Shown here: positions 12,789-24,194 of the stretch, in pieces
How positions within the stretch are numbered: the stretch's first letter is position 1
Layout: each line of letters starts with the position of its first letter
Origin: Welwitschia mirabilis
Lineage: Eukaryota; Gnetophyta; Gnetopsida; Welwitschiales
Direction of reading: 5' to 3'
DNA: 64,000 nt
Assembly: GCA_051453625.1 (NCBI GenBank)
Contig: JBOZIK010000001.1
Location: 252,583,391 to 252,647,390, forward strand
The notes under the pieces: generated by a model
Databases searched by the model: none
What the model was told of the DNA's origin: nothing
What the model saw: the letters and a program-made list of their open reading frames with translations, nothing else
Position numbers and translations under genes: made by a program

Positions 12789-13375
12789 TAGTTATTGAAG
12801 TAATTGAGAAGAATAAAATAAGAAAATTTTATTTCAAGATGGTAGGGAATATAAATACACAATAAAGATTAAGTTTTTCACTCTCCAATGTTTCATCATT
12901 TTATCTAAATTGTTGATCAGTAACACTTAAAAATATGTGTAATTACTATTGTTTAAATCATTATGTGAATAACTAATGAAATAACCACAGAGAGAAAGAA
13001 AAATATAATTCTAAAATAATAAAAGTAAAAAGAAAAAAAAAAATATTCTTCTTCAATTCTTGGAACTTGCATATGTGAGATGTGCATACGTGGATTTTGC
13101 TTGAAGTTGAATAATACTTTTCTGATATTTCCTGTAATCAAGTTTTGCTCCCTCTAATATTTTTCTTTCTACCATAAGTTCATCATATTCTTGTATAATT
13201 TAGATAACAAATAAAAAATAAAATAAAAAATAACAAACTATCATGCTCCTAGTTATGGGAATGATAAAGAGAATGATGATCACAAAAATAAAAAATCTAA
13301 AACTCAGTAAAGATTACTAAAAGAAAAAACTCGACCATCATCCAAGATGTTGTGGGGATGAAAGATAAGAAAACA

Positions 13376-13384
13376 NNNNNNNNN
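13376..13384. other. Assembly gap (9 N)
   Basis: Short gap in the leader of element N. Confidence 0.99.
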
Positions 13385-13637
13385 TTATCAAACTATGAAT
13401 AAAAGAAAAATTGCAAAAATAAAAAAATATTTTCAAAATTTTAGAACTATCATCCAAGCTATCATGGGGATGACCAAGAGGACAAAAAGGATTCTAAAAA
13501 CTATAGAAAATGAAAATTACTAAAATAAATATATTCTAAGCTATGCTAAAAATATAGCAATATTTCAAATAAATAACTTAAATAAAAAATTCAAGGTACT
13601 TATCTAGATAGCGATAATTCTCTAGCTCCTTATGGCC

Positions 13638-13658
13638 TTCACTTGCAATGGCATCAAA
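13638..13658 (-). other. Primer-binding site of element N (tRNA-Asp type)
   Basis: On the minus strand this reads TTTTGATGCCATTGCAAGTG. Against the common plant gypsy PBS, most differences are transitions, so the site looks deaminated rather than absent. It lies two bases inside the LTR. Confidence 0.7.
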
Positions 13659-13660
13659 AT

Positions 13661-14990
13661 TTCATAGTATGAATTTATGCAATCTTAAAGTCCTTTAGGT
13701 AAACATGTAAATCAAATTACTTATAGAAAAGCACATGCTAGTATAGATGGGAGTTCAACTAAATATCATAATCCCAATGAAGGAACTAGGCTCAGATTTA
13801 GAGAATTGATTTTTAAAGGTATTTTCCATCTTTTTCTCTTTTAATAACTAAAGTAAATAATAAGGTAAAATCCAATGCAAAGTAAATGGAGATGAAATGC
13901 AAATGGAAGTGTAATGAATTCTATTAGATTCTAATTCTCTTGTCAGAAGAACTATCTTTCTATAACTCAAGTCAATTAAGAAGAGTACTGTACTTATTCC
14001 TATATACCAAATAGAATATGGAATCTAATGAGGAATGAAAATGAAATAATAATGCAAATCTAAACTAATAGAATCAACCTTGATAAATGTTGCCCTTATG
14101 ATTTAAATAAATTATATAATTATTACTAAACTATAATAAACTTAAACCATAAGGGACATAAAAAAATTTTGAGTAAAAAGAGTATTTGAATTGATCATAT
14201 AACTTTACATCCACTTAAAGCAAAGCAGTAGCATCTTAATGGAAGAGACTCAGTCTAATACCAAGGGAACTTCTCTCTATAGCTACTAAATGAACCTCTT
14301 GTCCTTTAATATTTTATCATAAGAATATTAAGTATAAAAGATGAATTGAAAATGATGATAAGAGATGTATTTATAGTTTTACATTGAAAGTTTTAGAACT
14401 GAAACCTTAGAAGTTAAATAAGAAACCCTAGTAGGCCATGTCAGGCACATGACCTTATTATAAGATAATTTAGTCCCAATTATACAAAAAATAGTTGTCA
14501 TCCTAACTGTCATGGGGATAATACTAGGGATGATGCTTTATAATATCAGATAAATTATCAACTTTCAGCTCTATAATCAGCCCTGCAGTTGGCTCTAGTT
14601 GTGTTATCATCACTTATGTCATGGGACCGACATTAGGGATGACACCTCCTTAAAAAAAGGACTTTGTTGTCTTCAAGTTCTAGTCCACATTGCTATCGTA
14701 ATGGGTTAATTTAGTGCTTTTATCTTAGTCATTGTGAGGATGACAGTGGGGATGACACCCTTCTAAATCTTCTCAACTAAACTAATTAAGCCTTCTTCAT
14801 CATCAATCTTCATCTAAGATACTAAGTATTAGAACATGCCTGAAATGCCAAATATTCCAAGAATTACATGTTTCTATGATTATTCCATCGACTCTCCATA
14901 ATCATCAAAATTGCATCTAAACCTATATAAATGTCTTACAAAAGCACTCCAAATACATCATCAAATTCCTACAAATTGGCATTATAACCA
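13661..14990 (-). repeat. 5' LTR of element N
   Basis: The partner of 7378-8710. It carries the same inverted-repeat units (about 14498-14540, 14607-14650, 14711-14760). Two further units lie in the leader at 13336-13365 and 13449-13485. Confidence 0.85.
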
Positions 14991-15823
14991 CCAGCTAGGT
15001 CTTAGTGAAATGTAGTCAACTCAACTCTAGATGAGGTCAATTGAATCATGTGACATAATGTAAATAGATTAATTGGAAGAAAGTGTGGTTGACTAACTTT
15101 AGTAATGATAACAAATTAGGTTTAGTATATGATTCAAGGGATCAACTAGTCATAGCAAAAACAAGACTTTTTTAGATTATTTTCTAGTCATTAACCCTTT
15201 ATTACCTAGCTATTAAAGTGATAGATTTATTTTTTAATTTATAGAAACTATCTCCTATATAACATAAATGAATAGATATCTTTTACATGGATTTTCAATC
15301 AAAAAGAAAAAGAGCACTCTTATATTATTGATAGTTATTCTTAGTCAAAAAAAATTCTATTGCACTTTATAAGCTTGAACTTTTAAACTTCTTTTTAAGT
15401 AGTGCATTCCATCCCTCTTATACTTTGGATCTAGTGAAACTAGTGCATTTAGGCATATTCTCCTTACCAAAAGCTTTATTTTATAAAGATTAAAACTAAG
15501 CCTCAAATGTCTACTTGTAAAGATTACAAGTTGACCTAGAAACTTTAAAAGAAAGCAACAAGAATCTGAAGTAGCTTAGGGTTAAAGATGATAATCAAGA
15601 GTAAAGTAGGTGGATTTTTTCAAATTACTATAAATTGTTTCATATGATGCCTCTATTAGGTATTTTTATTTTAGTTATTTATTTATTCTTTTACATCTAA
15701 TTTTCATTTGATAGTAGTTAGTTTTTATTTATAATATATTGTTTTTTTATTATGATCATTTTTGAAGGATATTCTTTGTTTATAAAACTTATTCATCCCC
15801 CCTCTAGGATTTTAGATCCATTA
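14991..15823 (+). repeat. 5' LTR of Copia 1, right fragment
   Basis: Aligns with 22740-23556 of the 3' LTR, for example around 'tagtgcattccatccct' and 'cctagtgaaactagt'-like sequence. A TATA box (CTATATAAC) lies near 15254. The fragment ends directly before the PBS. Confidence 0.85.
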
Positions 15824-15838
15824 TTTAATATCAGAGCC
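15824..15838 (+). other. Primer-binding site of Copia 1 (initiator Met tRNA)
   Basis: TTTAATATCAGAGCC matches TTTGGTATCAGAGCC except for two G-to-A changes. It is the standard copia PBS, complementary to the 3' end of initiator tRNA-Met. Confidence 0.9.
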
Positions 15839-15888
15839 AAGTTGAGTTAGTCGTATATTTTAATACCTAGCCATAAGAAACTCTTCAA

Positions 15889-16800
15889 ATGAATTCACTG
15901 CTAAAAGGTTACCATTATTTGATGGAACTAGCTATAGTTACTAGAAGGCTAGGATGAGAATTTTTCTTAGGTCCCTTGATGTTGACATAGAATAGATCAT
16001 ATACAATGGATATGAACAATTTACCATAGCTAAAACAAATAGTAGTGGTAATACCAAGGTCATTGTAAAATCAAGAGACAAATGGACTCCCATTCATAAG
16101 GTTAAGATATCCATAGATGTCTACGCTCTTAATGCTATTTTTAATGCAGTTTGTACAAAAGAATTTAAGAGAATTAAAAATTGTAAATATATCAAATAAT
16201 CATGGGACATTCTTGAACTAGCTCATAAGGGTACATCCATAATATAGTAGGTAAAATTATATATACTCATATCCAAGTTTAATGATATTTATATGGAGAA
16301 GGAAGAAACTCTTTAAGAGTTTATTCAAAAGACTGACAAATATAATAAACTTAATGATAAGCCTATAAAAAAAAGAATGATGAATAAAAAATGCTAATAC
16401 AAGTTTTAATATTCCTTTCAAAGAATTTTAAGCCAAAGGTCACTACCATTTAAGAAAATAATAATATCAACCAGATGGCTCTAAATGAACTATAAGGTAA
16501 TATATAAACTTATGAATTAAAGTTTTCTAAAAATAAGAACAAACATCTTGCATTAAAAAGTATGTAGGTAGAATTTAGATTTGAAAGATTAGACAATAAC
16601 ATTGATAAGGATGAGGTTGCACTATTAGTAAGAAGATTCAAAACATTTTTATGCAAGATAAGAAGATATGGAAAATCAAGCAAGGAGCCTAGAAGTGATA
16701 AATCCAAGATAAGAAGAAATTAAAAGAAAGGAAAGAAAATTTAGTGATATGCCTATAAAATATATGAACATGTTATCAAGAAATGTCCTAATAAAAAATA
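15889..16800 (+). pseudogene. gag: Copia 1 gag remnant
   Basis: Structural protein of the virus-like particle. An ATG at 15889 is followed after six codons by a frameshift into RLPLFDGTSYSY, the conserved start of the copia UBN2/gag domain, then KARMRIFLRSL, KWTPIHKV and ALNAIF at the positions expected for the family. The conserved Trp after SYSY is now a TAG stop (TGG to TAG). Further right, EFIQKTDKYNKL continues the domain. A zinc knuckle can be traced at about 16749-16792: its half EHVIKKCPN is clear, while the first Cys pair is broken by a frameshift. At least six internal stops are present. It cannot make a full protein. Confidence 0.8.
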
Positions 16801-17210
16801 AATTAGATAAATTCCAAGAGACTATGATTTATTACCACTTGGAATAATGTAAACAAGAAAGAAGATAGTAGCTTTAGTTAAGAGTTATATGGAGATAAGG
16901 GACTCTCTTTTATGGAAATAGTACCTCCCTTAAAAGAGGGATCTTATTTAGTCAAATGAGATGATTTAGATATCATAGAGGAATAAGAGGAATGATTAGA
17001 AGACATCTATTAAGAGCTATATTTAGAATGTGAAAATCCATTAGAATGGATAAATGAGCTAAAAAATAATAAACACTCTAAATAAGGAAAAGAAATCTTT
17101 GAAGACTAAATACAAAAAGATTTAAAAAGAGAACATCAAGTTAATTTAAGAATTAAAAAATTTGTCTCATTTTATAAGTAAGTTCCTAGAATTTCTAGTA
17201 AATTGAAATA

Positions 17211-17528
17211 GATGATTGAAATAGGAAAATTGATCCATGATAAAAGAGGTATTGAATTCACCTCCCCAAAATCAATTACTTTCTTTGATGACATAACATA
17301 GCAAAATAACAATTTCCTTCAACGTTTATCTATAACTTTTGTGAAAAATTAGGTCACTTAAAATTATCTGATGATTGAAATAGGAAAATTGATCCATGAC
17401 AAAAGAGGTATTGAATTCACCTCCCCGAAATTAATTACTTTCTTTGATGACATAACATAGTAAAATAACAATTTCCTTCAATGTTTATTTATAACTTTTG
17501 TGAAAAATTAGGTCACTTAAAATTATCT
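17211..17528 (+). repeat. In-frame 159-bp tandem duplication in Copia 1
   Basis: 17211-17369 and 17370-17528 are adjacent direct copies of 159 bp (53 codons) differing at six sites, all transitions. Each unit ends in FCEKLGHLKLS, the core of a second CCHC-like knuckle whose first Cys is now Tyr (TGT to TAT). Only the second copy runs on into the final Cys. Confidence 0.95.
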
Positions 17529-17689
17529 TGCAAATTTAGAAAAGCGATGCTCTTTTCAAATCATACTACTACTTTTTCATTAAAATTTATCCTTAAAACT
17601 TTTATACCACAATAGTTCAAAAGGACTAAGTGTGTAATGGATAATAATTTGATAAGATTATTGATTCAAATAGAATTTAAGGCTTCTAG

Positions 17690-18765
17690 TGAAACTTGTT
17701 GATACTTTGATAATAGGTTCTCTCAATGCATAACAAATTAAAAATCAAGATTCCAACTCGTAGATGATTCTCATAGAGAAGAAGTGATTCTTAGTGATGA
17801 TAGAAAGGCAAAAACTAAAGGCACTAGAAGCATTAGTAGAGGTAACATGCCTAAACTTAATGAAGTTTTATATATAATTGTCCTTAAATAAAATTGGCTT
17901 AATATTATTCAAATTTGTAATAAAAGTTATAGAGTTATTTTTTATTGTCAAAAGTGTAAAGTTAGACAAAGTAAAATAGATGAGTTTCTTCTTAAAGTAA
18001 ATAGAACAGATAATGTTTATAGTATCAATCAATCCTTTTTTATTTGTTATTTTTTACATATAAACTAAGAAGAGTTATGGGATCAATGTTTAGGTTACAT
18101 AAACTATGTTCATCTTAAAATAATCATTAAAAATAAAATTTTAAGAGGAATTCCTAAGATCAATATTGGTAAACATGGATTGTATGATACAAACCAAAAA
18201 CGAAAACAAAGAAGAACCTCCCATAAAAGTAAAAGCTTATTATTTACAATAATGTCCATTGAAATTATTCATATGAACTCAGTAGATCCTTTTCAAGTTA
18301 AAAGTGTAACAGAAAAAATTTTTTGACAATGGTGGATAACTACTATAAGTCTACTTGGATTGCTTTCCTATGAAACAAGGCTAAAACTTTCAAAAGTTAT
18401 GTTAAAACATACACTTAAATTTATATTGAAAAGGGGTACACTATTAAACAAATTAAAAGCGATCATAGAGGGGAATTCAAGAACCATCCTTTTGAAATAT
18501 ATTATGTGAAAAATGGTATAGAACATTAGTTTTTAGCACCAAAATTCCCATAACAAAATGAGATAGAAAAAATACAAAATAAGATCCTTGAAAACATGAC
18601 AAGAGCAATGATGAATGATAAGGAGGTATCCAAACCCTTTTAGAACAATGATTTATTTTAAAAGATAGATAACATTTAAGAAAATTTGTGAATAAGTCAA
18701 ATGAAATAGTTTTTCTTAGATATTCAACCAAAAGTAGAGCTTATAGGATCTTCAACAAATAAAAT
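17690..18765 (+). pseudogene. pol: Copia 1 protease and integrase remnant
   Basis: The protease site at about 17700 reads *YFDNR in place of WYLDSG: Trp is a stop and the catalytic DSG is DNR. The gag-pre-integrase part follows (MPKLNEVLYI; LWDQCLGYIN near 18075 resembles LWHKRLGHM). The integrase core is well preserved at 18458-18478 (SDHRGEFKNH, with the second catalytic Asp), followed by KNGIEH and P*QNEIEKIQNKILE, which corresponds to PQQNGVVERKNRTLQE and keeps the third acidic residue. Downstream NEIVFLRYS and KSRAYRIFNK match the region after the core. It is in several frames with many stops. Confidence 0.85.
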
Positions 18766-19054
18766 CTAGTAGTAAAAGAGTCCTTAAATTTATAAATAGA
18801 TGATAATAGTTTCAAACCTATGAATACAAGTGGTGAAGAAGATCTCTCCTAAAATATCACAATCAAAAAAGAAAATAACAGAAAACAATGCAAGAATTAA
18901 CTTCCAAGAAATTCAAAGAACTAAAAGATCACTCTCTTGACTTAATTATTAGAGATATAAACTCAAAAATGTAGATAAGAAATTATATTAAAAATTTTTG
19001 TGCTCACATTTACTATGTTTCTTAAGTTAAATCCAAAAAATATGAAGAGGTTAA

Positions 19055-20522
19055 AGCTCATAAAGAGTGGATGATGGCAATGTAAGAAAAGTTATTAAAA
19101 TTTAAAACAATTGATATTTGAAAATTAGTGAAAAATCATAAGGATTATAATATGATTAGAAAAAAGTAAATCTTTAAGAATAACTATGATGAATACAACA
19201 GTGTAATTAAGAACAATATAAGATTAATAACTCAAGGTTATAACCAGATTGAAGGAATTGATGTAGGAGAAACTTTTTCTCTAGTGACCTAACTAGATAG
19301 CATTACAATGTTTTTTACATTTACAACCTTTAAAAATCTTAAATTTTTTTCAAATCGATGTAAAAAGTGATTTCTTAAATGAAACACTTAATGAAGAGAT
19401 GTATGTGGAACAACTAAGAGGCTTCATAGATCCTCATAAGCCAAACCATATTTATATACTTAAAAAGGCCTTATATGAGTTAAAATAGGCTCTTAAGTCA
19501 TGGTATAAAAAATTAACAAATTTTCTTAACAATAGTGGTTATAGCTAGGGAGCTATAGATAAAACTCTCTTTGTTAACTTAAAAAAAAAAACTCATTATT
19601 ATTTAAATATATGATGATGATATAATTTTTAAGGCTTTAGAAAAGAATACCTCAGATGAATTTTCTAACATCATGACAACTCATTTTGAAATGAGCATAC
19701 TAGGATAAGTAAGCATGTTCTTAGGATTACAAATTAGACAAATCAAACATGGCATTTTCATTTCTTAATTAAAGTATGCTACAAAATTGATAAAGTGATT
19801 TGGACTTAAGAACAAAAAATCAAACATCACTCCCATGTCAACATCATGTAAAGTTAATCTTAATGATTACGAAAAACTAATCAATTAAAAATTCTATGAA
19901 AGTATGATAAGAAGCTTATTGTATTTAATAGCTAATAGACTTAATATAATGTTTAGTATGGTTTGTGTATGAGATATTAAGTAAACCTCAAAGAATCTCC
20001 TCTCCAAGATATCAAAAGAATTATACAATACATAGAAGGTACTAGTAATTATGGGCTATGGATCCCAAAGGTAAATTATTTGAACTTGTAGGATTCAGTG
20101 ATGTGGATTAGATCAAGTTTGAGGATAATCAAAAAAGAACAATTGGAAATTTCTTCTTTTTTAAATCATGTTTGGTAGGATGAGCAAGTAAGAAATGAAA
20201 TGCTATATTTGTTTCCACTGCAAAAAGCCAAATATATAGTAGTAGGAAGTTGTTACATCCATCTACTATGGATGAAGAAAATGCTCAAAGATTTTGGAAG
20301 AACTATGATTAGAAACCCATTTTTCATAATAATACAAGTGCAATTAACATATTAAAAATACTATTTAGCATTCTTGTACTAAACAAATCAATGTTATACA
20401 TCTCTTTCTTAGAGATTAAGTCAAAAAATGTAATATTTCCATGAATGTTATAAACACTATTTCATAGCTAGCTAATATTTTCATGAAACCCCTAAAGTTT
20501 GATAAATTTTTAAACCTTTAAC
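19055..20522 (+). pseudogene. pol: Copia 1 reverse transcriptase and RNase H remnant
   Basis: RNA-dependent DNA polymerase with RNase H of a copia element. WMMAM and TIDI near 19070 begin the domain; RLITQGYNQIEGIDVGETFS lies near 19230. At 19350-19515 there is QIDVKSDFLNETLNEEMYVE, then GFIDPHKPNHIY and LKKALYELK*ALKSWY, in which a Gln codon is now TAG. The YVDD active site is YDDD at 19610-19621, keeping both catalytic Asp. MFLGLQIRQIKHGIF follows. RNase H is seen as LVGFSDVD (20088), STAKSQIY and SRKLL (20215-20250), NNTSAINILK (20330) and a final LANIFMKPLKFDKF (about 20470). Multiple frameshifts, one in a run of Ts near 19345, make it inactive. Confidence 0.9.
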
Positions 20523-20947
20523 ATGAACTAATGATTCTATTACCATCCTCCAACTAAAAGTAAAATGGTCAATTATATTTCAATGCTATTGATTAGGCAT
20601 AGAGAAGTCAAATCAACTAGATTTTAACTTAGTAGCCCAGATTCATCCTAGGTGTAATCTTCTTTAAGTCATATTCACTAAACTTCAATCTAATTAATTA
20701 GATATAAATAAAAATTACTTGTGTCTTGATGTGTTAATTAAACTTTAATTCAGTTTACCAGACCTGTAGGGTTTTCTATAAGAGAAGATGGTAGCCCTAA
20801 TTTTTTCCTTAGAAATAACTTATTTCACCCTTCTGATAAAAGATTCTGAAATCCTACATTCTCATTTTCACATGTCCTTCACTTGTCTCTATTTTCTTTT
20901 ATTAGTTTCCTTCCTCCTTCTTGTCTCCTATCTTTAGTAAGCATCAC
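20523..20947 (+). promoter_or_regulatory. Pol-to-ORF3 spacer of Copia 1, possible internal promoter
   Basis: Non-coding spacer with one LTR-like motif (AAATCAACTAGAT near 20612) and a TATA-like GATATAAATAAAAA near 20701, upstream of the third ORF. The promoter role is inference and weaker here than in Copia 2 and 3. Confidence 0.25.
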
Positions 20948-22007
20948 ATGCCATCCATGGATGACGATCTTCTAAAAGATCAAGACAGAAGAAGCTAGCT
21001 AGTAGAGATCCAATATATTTTTACCTAGGAATATCAGATAAAGCTCTTTATAGCTTTATAAAAAAGTTTGAGAAGAAACATGTCTGCCAAGAGTAACTAC
21101 TTATCTTAAGATAGCTTAGAGAGCTTTGTGAATGGTAAGACTTTTAAATGAACTAGATTTATTCTATTTCTTTAAAGTTTTTAATTCAACATATACCTTT
21201 CTTACATGCATGTTTTATTCAAATGTTACTTATGATGATGATTTTAATACTCTTTTCATACTAGTTTTGGAAAAGAGAATAAGGGTTATCATAGATCTAA
21301 TGACCTCCTTCAAAATTACTTCAAAGAAGACTATGAGAAGTTATGACCCTTAGGTGACCTTATGAAAAATAAAATAGAGATCTTTAGTGAGATATATGCT
21401 AAGTTTATTTAATGAAAAGCCATCCTTCCACTTATTTTCTCATTTCTAAGTATTAGTTTCCTCATCTTATGTTTACTTATAATTTTTTACCTCTTGTTGG
21501 TTATTATGATAAGACGTCCAACTATTTAGCATATCTTTTGTATTTACAAGGAACTCATCACTCAATTGATGCTCATGCCATTATTCTTAAAAATATGGTC
21601 TCTCAACTTGAGTATCCGAAAACTAGGGCTCTTTCTTATTTAGTCCTTATGGCAAATATTTGTCAATATTTTAGGGTGTAGATGGATCCTAAGCTTTAAA
21701 CATTAATCCCCATGTTTTTTATTTTGCATTCCATGCTGTCTCACATGCATATCTTTTCTGGTTTTAAGAAATCTTTGAAATCACATTCTTCTAGGTAGGC
21801 CTCTCTTGATAAGACTCTTTTCTACATAAAAGGCTTGATTCTCATATCTATCATATCAAAAAGGCTCTTATTACAGTTATCATTGAGATCCTAAGTACTT
21901 CTGAGGAGGCTGGTAATTATTAGCACAAGGAGCTAGAAGAAGAAGAAGAGGATGACCTGCATCAAAAGAATAATATGAAAATTAAGAAGAGTCTAGCTAA
22001 TTTCTAA
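20948..22007 (+). pseudogene. Copia 1 third ORF ('putative plant transposon protein' type)
   Basis: A separate ORF downstream of pol, on the same strand. The first ATG is at 20948. Two long stretches are open: 21132-21353 (FLTCMFYSNVTYDDDFNT, then LEKRIRVIIDLM) and 21469-21681 (FTYNFLPLVGYYDKTSNYLA, later LQGTHHSIDAHAIILKNMV and LSYLVLMANICQYF). The order 'FY-N-...-G/K-R-I-...' then 'YNLLP..G..D..S...A.L' and 'LPYG.LLT.IF' is the pattern I know from the plant transposon protein family (Pfam Transposase_32, name from memory). The C-terminus is acidic (ELEEEEEDDLHQK). Elements of the SIRE/Maximus lineage have an ORF in this place, sometimes called env-like. No signal peptide or membrane span is visible. 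Function is unknown. Confidence 0.7.
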
Positions 22008-22465
22008 TCTTTCTATTTCTTTTGTTTACCATTTATGTCAAAAGAAGGAGAAAATATAGTATAGTTATTTTTTTTATTATTTGTTTTTTATTTTTTTATG
22101 CTTGTTGTATGGTTGAAAAATTAAAAACTATTTCAACTTGCTTTGTAATGATCAATTGTAATTATATTTACTCTCTTTGTAATGCTTAATTATATTTACT
22201 TTTATGATCACTTATTGTTAGTTTTACTTCCTTTAAAATGGTCAATTTCCATACCTTTATTAAAAGTAATGAATATTATATTACCTACCAAATACTTATC
22301 AAAATATCCCTTACTTTGATTATGTGAATTTTAATGTATGTAAATGATCAATAAATGTTGTATTACTTAGTAATATATAAATTATTTATTTGAGCATATC
22401 ATTAGGGGGATTTTGTACATCAAATTAATAATTTTTATGTCTAATCAAATATAGTTTGCTATCAA

Positions 22466-22480
22466 TGTAAAAGGGGAAGA
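22466..22480 (+). other. Polypurine tract of Copia 1
   Basis: TGTAAAAGGGGAAGA directly before the 3' LTR; the typical plus-strand primer. Confidence 0.85.
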
Positions 22481-23556
22481 TTGGTAAGTTTTCTTGCCAA
22501 ATTGATGTCAAAACTAACATACTTGGTCTAGTTTAATATGTTGCAAATATTTTAGGTAAAGAAAGTTTTTGTAGGTCAAAAGTAAATCAACATTATTTCT
22601 CAAATTTATCTTGGCCCAAAAAATTGATAATATTGATAGGAGATCAAGTATATTCCAATGGGATTGACCAAGCCTAAACATAATGTTTTCTATCAAAATC
22701 TACAAGGGGTTGACTAGACCTCATAAGGATTCAATCAAACCTAGACCAAAGTAGTCAACTGAACTCTAGATGGGGTTAACCAAATTAGGTATATAAGGAA
22801 ATCAGGTCAACTAAAAAAAGTTGAGGTTCACTGACTTTAATAATAGTAACTAATTAGGTTAACTAGATGATTCAAGGTGTTAACTGATCACAGTGGAAAT
22901 GGAACTTTTTTATATTATTTTTTAGTGGTTAATCATTCATTACCTAGTATTTGAAGAAATAGATTCATTTTTCAATGTACAAAATCTATCTTTTATATAA
23001 TCTAAATGAATAAAAATCTTTCATACAAATTTTTGACCAAAAATAAAAAGAGCACCTTTATACTGTTAATAGTCATTCTTGATCAAAAACAAATCCATTG
23101 CAGTGTATGATATTGTACTTATAACTTCTTTTCAAGTAGTGCATTCCATCCCTATTATATTTTAGATCTAGTGAAGCTAGTTCATTCAAGCATATTCTCC
23201 TCATCAAAATTGAAAAGGTGGAGACTAAGCCTTAGAAGTTTTATTGTAAAGGCTAAAAATTGATTTAGACATCTAGAAAGAAATCAACAATGATCCAGAT
23301 CAAGTTAGGATCAAATCTAATAGCTAAGAGTGAAGTAGAGGTATTTTTTTAAACCAGTATAAATTGTTTCATTTAGTACTCTTATTAAGTATTTCCATTT
23401 TAATTATTTACTTGTTCTTTTATTCATTTGATTTCCATTTTATAGTATCTAGTATTCATTTCAAATATATTTTTACTTTCTTGTGATTAGTTTTAAAGGA
23501 TAATTTTAATTCATAAAACATATTTAACCCTCCTTTTAGGGTTTGAAGATCCTTAA
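22481..23556 (+). repeat. 3' LTR of Copia 1
   Basis: 1076 bp, matching the two 5' LTR fragments (together 1085 bp). It has a TATA box (TTTATATAATC) near 22990. Motifs of the GTCAAC/GTTGAC kind recur in the first 400 bp. The LTR starts with TTGG rather than TG, and the last bases are TTAA, so the TG...CA ends are mutated. Confidence 0.85.
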
Positions 23557-23561
23557 CTTGC

Positions 23562-24194
23562 ATTATCATATATTAATATGGGATAGAAACATAGCTAGAT
23601 TTCATCACGAATAAGCTATATATTATTTTTATAATTCGTTTACTTTTTGAAATTTTAATAAGTACCTTGGATACATATTATTCATCATTTTACTTTATAA
23701 CTTTATTATGTCTACTTATTTTTGATTTTGGACTATCTTATGGAATTTAACAAACAATTCTAATAAGTATTTCTATACTTCATGTGATGTACTCATATCT
23801 TTCATGTAAAATCATCTATAAATATCATATATGAATTGTTACTTTTCCTTTATGTTATTCCTTTATAATAATTTACATAAGTTATACTAATCTTAATGGT
23901 TTTAATGTTTCTTGATTTAGGACCTTTAGATGCTACTTGTTTAGTAGGTTTTCATTTTTAACTACATTAACAAAATGAAATTGAAATATTAAATGGTTTA
24001 GTTTCATTTTTTCTTAAATATTTAAAAATAATATCTAAAATATATTTCAAGGAATTAAATTCAAAAATAGTATTTTTAGTAATGCTTAAAATAAAAGATT
24101 TATCATTTTCTTATTAATTATTTATATTAAAACTATTCATTATTTAGTTTCACAATAATTTCATAAATTAACATGATCTATTATGTGGGGAAAG
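23562..24194. other. AT-rich DNA between Copia 1 and Copia 2
   Basis: No coding frame or repeat is recognised. It should be the right flank of the Copia 1 target. Confidence 0.5.

Larger units (their letters stand above)
7378..14990 (-). mobile_element. Element N: non-autonomous gypsy-type LTR element
   Basis: Two direct repeats of about 1.33 kb (7378-8710 and 13661-14990) enclose 4.95 kb. On the minus strand, the sequence just inside the right LTR reads TTTTGATGCCATTGC, which fits a deaminated TTTTGGCGCCATTGC, the Asp-tRNA-type PBS of plant Ty3/gypsy (Athila/Tat) elements. This sets the orientation as minus. No gag, protease, RT or integrase motif is visible; a long decayed ORF of unknown type is present. 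The element sits inside Copia 1's 5' LTR, so it is younger than that insertion. I could not settle its target-site duplication. Confidence 0.8.
7126..23556 (+). mobile_element. Copia 1: Ty1/copia retrotransposon with third ORF
   Basis: LTRs lie at 7126-7377 plus 14991-15823 (5', split by element N) and at 22481-23556 (3'). A Met-tRNA PBS follows the 5' LTR and a purine tract precedes the 3' LTR. Flanking 5-mers CTTAC (7121-7125) and CTTGC (23557-23561) look like a target-site duplication with one transition. The internal order is gag, protease, integrase, RT, RNase H, which defines Ty1/copia, followed by a separate ORF on the same strand. Such an extra ORF is known from the SIRE/Maximus lineage; the lineage assignment is inference. 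Every coding region carries stops and frameshifts, so the element is dead. Confidence 0.9.

Noticed and set aside
7373-14995. Target-site duplication for element N
   Set aside because: Neither GCCAA/TTATA nor GCCAA/CCAGC matches; the exact LTR end is uncertain by some nine bases.
18477-18731. 84-codon minus-strand frame
   Set aside because: Antisense shadow of the Copia 1 integrase remnant, which has clear plus-strand motifs at the same place.
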